NCBI RefSeq assembly: GCF_021648855.1
Contig: NZ_JAKJHX010000167.1
Span: forward strand, 1 to 8,343
DNA length: 8,343 nucleotides
Source: Tychonema litorale BBK16
GTDB taxonomy: Bacteria; Cyanobacteriota; Cyanobacteriia; Cyanobacteriales; Microcoleaceae
Direction of reading: 5' to 3'
Shown here: piece by piece, positions 5,478-8,343 of the stretch
Layout: each line of letters opens with the position of its first letter
Position numbering within the stretch: position 1 is the stretch's first letter
Notes under the pieces: model-generated
What the model saw: only the letters and a program-made list of their open reading frames with translations
Told to the model about the DNA's origin: nothing
Database searches by the model: none
Program-made: the position numbers and the translations under genes

Positions 5478-5993
5478 ATGACTCGCTTAGCGACTACAAT
5501 AGAAGCCATACTTTACTTAAAAGGTCAGCCAGTCTCGATCGCAGAGATTGCTGAAATTGCTAAGTGCGATCGCACCGATGTCGAAGATGCCATCATAGAA
5601 CTGATGTCCGATTCAGCTCACCGGGACAGTGCTTTAGAAGTGGTGGAGACTCCTACAGGATATAGCTTGCAACTCAGAGAAGAGTTTGCCAGTTTAATGC
5701 AAACTTTGATACCTCCAGAATTAGGTATCGGAGCTTTGCGGACGCTAGCTGCGATCGCCCTCAAAGGCGGCATCGCTCAACCAGACTTAGTTAATTTACG
5801 GGGTTCAGGTGCTTACCAACAAGTGCAAGAACTTGTCGAACTCGGTTTTGTCCGCAAACGACGACCAAGCGAGAGCCGCTCCTATTGGCTACAAGTTACT
5901 GACAAATTTCATCGGTATTTTCAAGTAGATCAACTACCGAAACAACTACAAATTGACTTTCAGGCAAATTTGTACCCAAGCAATGACGAGTAG
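5478..5993 (+). CDS. scpB: Segregation and condensation protein B
   Basis: 171 aa, near the family's usual length. ScpB dimers bind the linker protein ScpA and so the SMC complex, which condenses and separates chromosomes at the nucleoid. The N-terminal winged helix covers roughly 1-75 (TTIEAILYLKGQPVSIAEIAEIA, then VEDAIIELM). The second covers about 80-157, with the conserved LRTLAAIALKGGIAQPDLVNLRGSGAY region and GFVRKRRPSESRSYWLQVTDKFHRYF. The ATG at 5478 lies two bases after a heptamer repeat array and has no Shine-Dalgarno. Two complete HIP1 octamers lie within the gene. scpA is not in the window, which is common in cyanobacteria. A DUF760 gene follows after 41 bases, probably in the same transcript. 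Confidence 0.93.
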   Translation: MTRLATTIEAILYLKGQPVSIAEIAEIAKCDRTDVEDAIIELMSDSAHRDSALEVVETPTGYSLQLREEFASLMQTLIPPELGIGALRTLAAIALKGGIAQPDLVNLRGSGAYQQVQELVELGFVRKRRPSESRSYWLQVTDKFHRYFQVDQLPKQLQIDFQANLYPSNDE

Positions 5994-6034
5994 TTTAAAG
6001 TAGAATGTAGCAAGCCAGAAATTAAGAATCGCCA

Positions 6035-6382
6035 ATGGTTTTTCACCCTGACTTTGACCTAGACAATGCCAAACAAACCACAGACAATCCACTTTTGAAG
6101 TACCTCCAACACCAATCCCCAGAGGTTTTAGATCACGTAGCCAAGTCCGTGGGCCCTGAAATCAAAGAGATTATCTCTCACAACGTTCAAGGGCTTTTAG
6201 GTATCTTGCCTTCAGAAAATTTTAATGTCCAAATTACTACCGATCGCGAAAATTTAGCAGGTTTGCTGGCTTCAGCGATGATGACTGGTTATTTTCTGCG
6301 AAAAATGGAGCAGAGGATGCAGTTAGAAGAAAATTTGGCAAGCACCAGCTCGATCAAACCAAATTTTCCTCAAGAAAAGTGA
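6035..6382 (+). CDS. DUF760 family protein
   Basis: 115 aa. The family core is clear: NPLLKYLQHQSPEVLDHVAK (residues 19-38), the segment IISHNVQGLLGILPSENFNVQITTDRENLAGLLASAMMTGYFLRKMEQRM (about 47-96) and a polar tail. DUF760 proteins occur in cyanobacteria and, as longer forms, in plant chloroplasts. The function is not established. It is probably a soluble helical protein with no signal peptide. It lies 41 bases after scpB and converges on the HtrA gene. The start ATG at 6035 precedes the family N-terminus with no nearer alternative. No Shine-Dalgarno is seen. Confidence 0.85.
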   Translation: MVFHPDFDLDNAKQTTDNPLLKYLQHQSPEVLDHVAKSVGPEIKEIISHNVQGLLGILPSENFNVQITTDRENLAGLLASAMMTGYFLRKMEQRMQLEENLASTSSIKPNFPQEK

Positions 6383-6463
6383 AAATATCAAGGGGTTGGA
6401 AAAGTTGAAGGATGAAAATTTTTGCCAAAAAACCAAATTCAACCTTCTACCGTGCACCTGCAA

Positions 6464-7681
6464 TTACCCACCGGCGGAGTTACCTGAGATTGGAAAAGCA
6501 CTAGGGCGCACTTTAATTTTCTGAATTTGACCCTGACGGTTGATTTCCATTTCGAGTTCTTTACCCACAATAGTATTTTCCACCCTTTCTTGTACGTCCC
6601 CTGGATTGTCAACTTTAATTCCGTCTATTTTTTCTATCACGTCTCCCGCACGCAAGCCGGCTTTTTGAGCGGGGGAATTCTCAACAATTCGGGTCACGGC
6701 TACGCCTCTATCTAGGGCGATCCTAGCATTGAGCTGCTTGTTGACTTCTGCCTTGGTAGCGGGTGTTAAGCTGACCATTTGAATACCGAGGTATGGATGC
6801 TCGGCTTTACCTTTGGCGAATAGCTGATCGGAAACTCGTTTGGCGGTTTCGATGGGAATTGCAAACCCCAAACCCTGAGCATCTGCGCGAATGGCGGTGT
6901 TGATGCCAATTACCTCGCCAGAGTCGTTCAGCAGTGGCCCGCCAGAATTTCCGGGGTTGATGGCGGCGTCGGTTTGGATGAATCGGACTCGTTTGTCGGG
7001 GATGCCTACTTGGGAGCTCGATCGACCTGTAGCGCTAATAATCCCGACTGTTACCGTATTGTCAAGACCTAAAGGATTGCCGATCGCGATCGCCCACTGT
7101 CCAGGTACAATATTATCCGATCGGCCCAAAGCCACTAGGGGCAAATCCTTGGCATTAATTTTCACAACAGCAACATCGGTCAGCAAATCGACCCCCTGCA
7201 CCTTACCCTCAAACTCTCGGCCGTCTTTGAGGGTCACTTTCACAGTATCCGTCCCAGACACAACGTGAGCATTAGTAACTATGCGGCCATCGGTGGTGAG
7301 AATAAACCCCGAACCCGTACCTCGCTTAAGTTTTTCTTCCGGTACTGGCAAATTATTCCCAAAAAACTTGCGAAACAAAGGATTTTTGAAGGCTTCGGGC
7401 ACTTGATTGACGACTTTACTTGATGCGTCAATTCTCACCACAGCCGGGCCGACTTTTTGGGCTGCTTCGGCAATAAAATTGGAATGGGTGCGATCGACTG
7501 GCGGATTTGACGGGACTTGAGAAGACGCATAGGGCGGGATTTGTTGGCGTACCACGGGTAAAACCGAGCCTGTTTCCAGACCGTTTGGGCTTTGGAGATA
7601 GCGATTTCCCAACCATCCCATACCTCCCCCGATTGACAACAGAGTCAAATAAAGGGTCAATTGCTTAAAAGATAAACTCAT
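6464..7681 (-). CDS. HtrA/Deg-family serine protease, single PDZ (HhoA/HhoB/HtrA type)
   Basis: 405 aa from the ATG at 7679-7681. Residues 7-25 form a hydrophobic N-terminal segment (LTLYLTLLSIGGGMGWLG), a signal peptide or membrane anchor. A Pro-rich linker follows. The trypsin-like domain (about 65-285) has the full triad: His139 in TNAHVVSG, Asp169 in LLTDVAVV, and Ser246 in NPGNSGGPL. One PDZ domain covers about 296-392 (YLGIQM, SPAQKAGLRAGDVIEKIDG). These ATP-independent proteases remove or refold damaged proteins in the periplasm or thylakoid lumen and are important in light and heat stress. Cyanobacteria usually have three paralogues, and I cannot assign which one this is. The frame stays open to an ATG at 7705, eight codons earlier, but GGGAG six bases before 7681 favours the shorter form. 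It converges on DUF760. Confidence 0.93.
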   Translation of the reverse strand: MSLSFKQLTLYLTLLSIGGGMGWLGNRYLQSPNGLETGSVLPVVRQQIPPYASSQVPSNPPVDRTHSNFIAEAAQKVGPAVVRIDASSKVVNQVPEAFKNPLFRKFFGNNLPVPEEKLKRGTGSGFILTTDGRIVTNAHVVSGTDTVKVTLKDGREFEGKVQGVDLLTDVAVVKINAKDLPLVALGRSDNIVPGQWAIAIGNPLGLDNTVTVGIISATGRSSSQVGIPDKRVRFIQTDAAINPGNSGGPLLNDSGEVIGINTAIRADAQGLGFAIPIETAKRVSDQLFAKGKAEHPYLGIQMVSLTPATKAEVNKQLNARIALDRGVAVTRIVENSPAQKAGLRAGDVIEKIDGIKVDNPGDVQERVENTIVGKELEMEINRQGQIQKIKVRPSAFPISGNSAGG

Positions 7682-7687
7682 AAGAAG

Positions 7688-7692
7688 CTCCC
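7688..7692 (-). promoter_or_regulatory. Shine-Dalgarno deciding the HtrA start
   Basis: GGGAG on the minus strand lies 6 bases before the ATG at 7679-7681. It is the strongest ribosome-binding site in the window. No comparable motif precedes the upstream in-frame ATG at 7705. Confidence 0.65.
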
Positions 7693-7949
7693 GCTGGATA
7701 GGCATTCGACCTAATCATATTTGCCCAAAAATTCCCAAGCCTATATTGAGCTAGACATTGGTAATTTTGGTGCTAATTGCTTGCTTCATCCTAACGTCAA
7801 ACCACAAACTTGTGTTTCTGTCATGCACCACATCTACAACTAACGGTAGTTTAGTGGTATGGTACATCCATAATTAGGTTCATACTCTGATATAGCATTG
7901 GCTACTGATATAAATATGCTTCTGAAGCTTTAATCGGCAGAGCTGACAT

Positions 7950-7957
7950 AAAAAAAA
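7950..7957 (-). terminator. T-run after tRNA-Thr
   Basis: Eight T residues on the minus strand directly follow the acceptor stem of tRNA-Thr, the first being its discriminator base. The run could end the tRNA-Tyr/tRNA-Thr transcript, but no separate hairpin precedes it. Confidence 0.35.
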
Positions 7958-8028
7958 GCCCGTAATGAGATTTGAACTCATGACTTCCTCCTTACCAAGG
8001 AGGTACTCTACCACTGAGTTATACGGGC
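7957..8028 (-). tRNA. tRNA-Thr (anticodon GGU)
   Basis: 72 nt cloverleaf on the minus strand. The acceptor GCCCGTA (8028-8022) pairs with TACGGGC (7964-7958). The anticodon stem CCTCC/GGAGG encloses the loop TTGGTAA, so the anticodon is GGT. The T-arm contains GTTCAAATC. The discriminator is U. The CCA end is not encoded. It lies 74 bases downstream of tRNA-Tyr on the same strand and is probably co-transcribed with it. Confidence 0.95.
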
Positions 8029-8102
8029 ATGAAAAATTAAGACTATCAAACTAAAACTTTTAATTTTTAATTTTTAAATTTTAACTTTTAATTAAAAAGT
8101 GG

Positions 8103-8184
8103 TGGGCCGAGCTAGATTTGAACTAGCGTAGGCGTAGCCAGCGGATTTACAGTCCGCCCCCATTAACCGCTCGGGCATCGACCC
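8103..8184 (-). tRNA. tRNA-Tyr (anticodon GUA)
   Basis: 82 nt class II tRNA on the minus strand. The acceptor GGGTCGA pairs with TCGGCCC, with one G-U pair. The anticodon arm GCGGACTGTAAATCCGC gives anticodon GTA. A long variable arm (about TGGCTACGCCTA) and a T-arm with GTTCAAATC follow. The discriminator is A. The next bases (8102-8100) read CCA, so the 3' end may be encoded, perhaps by chance. It is the first gene of a Tyr-Thr pair, an arrangement seen in many bacteria. Confidence 0.95.
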
Positions 8185-8288
8185 ATTTCTACCACATTCA
8201 AATACTCTAGCACTAGACTCTGAGTTTGTAACAATACATCAGAAGTTCTAATTATTTAGGTTTAAATACATAAGTTAAGTAGAAAATT

Positions 8289-8343
8289 GGGCATGGGGCA
8301 TGGGGCATGGGGCATGGGGCATGGGGCATGGGGCATGGGGCAT
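8289..8343. repeat. GGGGCAT heptamer array (STRR), runs off the window
   Basis: Seven perfect GGGGCAT units (8295-8343) follow a partial first unit GGGCAT (8289-8294). The array continues past the right edge. Heptameric STRR arrays of this kind are known from filamentous cyanobacteria. They are intergenic and vary in copy number. It lies upstream of the tRNA pair. Confidence 0.95.

Noticed and set aside
6404..6443. GTTGAA/TTCAAC inverted repeat as a terminator between the convergent DUF760 and HtrA genes
   Set aside because: The stem is only 6 bp and AT-rich with a 28-base loop.
6891..7268. 125-codon open frame on the plus strand
   Set aside because: It lies fully antisense to the HtrA protease domain, whose triad and motifs are clear; its protein has no recognisable domain.
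7682..7705. Longer HtrA start at 7705
   Set aside because: A good Shine-Dalgarno (GGGAG) is placed correctly for the ATG at 7681 and none is seen for 7705.
7795..7800. TTGACG on the minus strand as a -35 element for HtrA
   Set aside because: The hexamer 17 bases on (ATTAGC) is a poor -10, so the pair is not convincing.
8289..8343. GGGGCAT array as a CRISPR array
   Set aside because: Units are 7 bp with no spacers and no cas genes nearby.

Overview
The window looks like chromosomal DNA of a filamentous, Oscillatoriales-like cyanobacterium (Microcoleus/Oscillatoria type). The HIP1 octamer GCGATCGC is complete at 2949-2956, 5566-5573, 5751-5758 and 7086-7093, with many partial copies. Short tandem heptamer arrays are present (GGGGCAT at the right edge, AATTCTC before scpB). 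Several genes belong to families found mainly or often in cyanobacteria: a V4R protein, a pseudo-orthocaspase, a TIGR02450 Trp-rich protein and a DUF760 protein. The genus is an inference.

Left third (1-3164): a V4R-domain protein on the minus strand and a membrane-anchored caspase-like protein on the plus strand are transcribed divergently from a 314-base spacer. The caspase-like protein has lost both catalytic residues (Tyr for His, Asn for Cys), so it is a pseudo-orthocaspase. The pair is bracketed by two inverted copies of a bulged GC-rich hairpin repeat (8-60 and 3122-3164).

Middle (3165-5134): a tnpB-only IS200/IS605-type element (about 3168-3991) carries an internally deleted TnpB lacking the RuvC-I Asp. 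The deletion moved the reading frame and a later 4-base tandem duplication appears to have restored it. The element keeps the 3' hairpin of the omega/reRNA and its guide end. To its right are a small unrecognised gene (74 aa), a palindrome at 4809-4832 and a MITE-like nested palindrome at 4984-5110.

Right part (5135-8343): a Trp-rich TIGR02450 protein, scpB (chromosome segregation) and a DUF760 protein run rightward. They converge on a leftward single-PDZ HtrA/Deg serine protease. Then come tRNA-Tyr(GUA) and tRNA-Thr(GGU), both on the minus strand, and the GGGGCAT array running off the window end.

Most of the window is housekeeping DNA with small mobile repeats between genes. The features most worth a second look are the catalytically dead TnpB with its retained guide RNA end, and the pseudo-orthocaspase/V4R pair.
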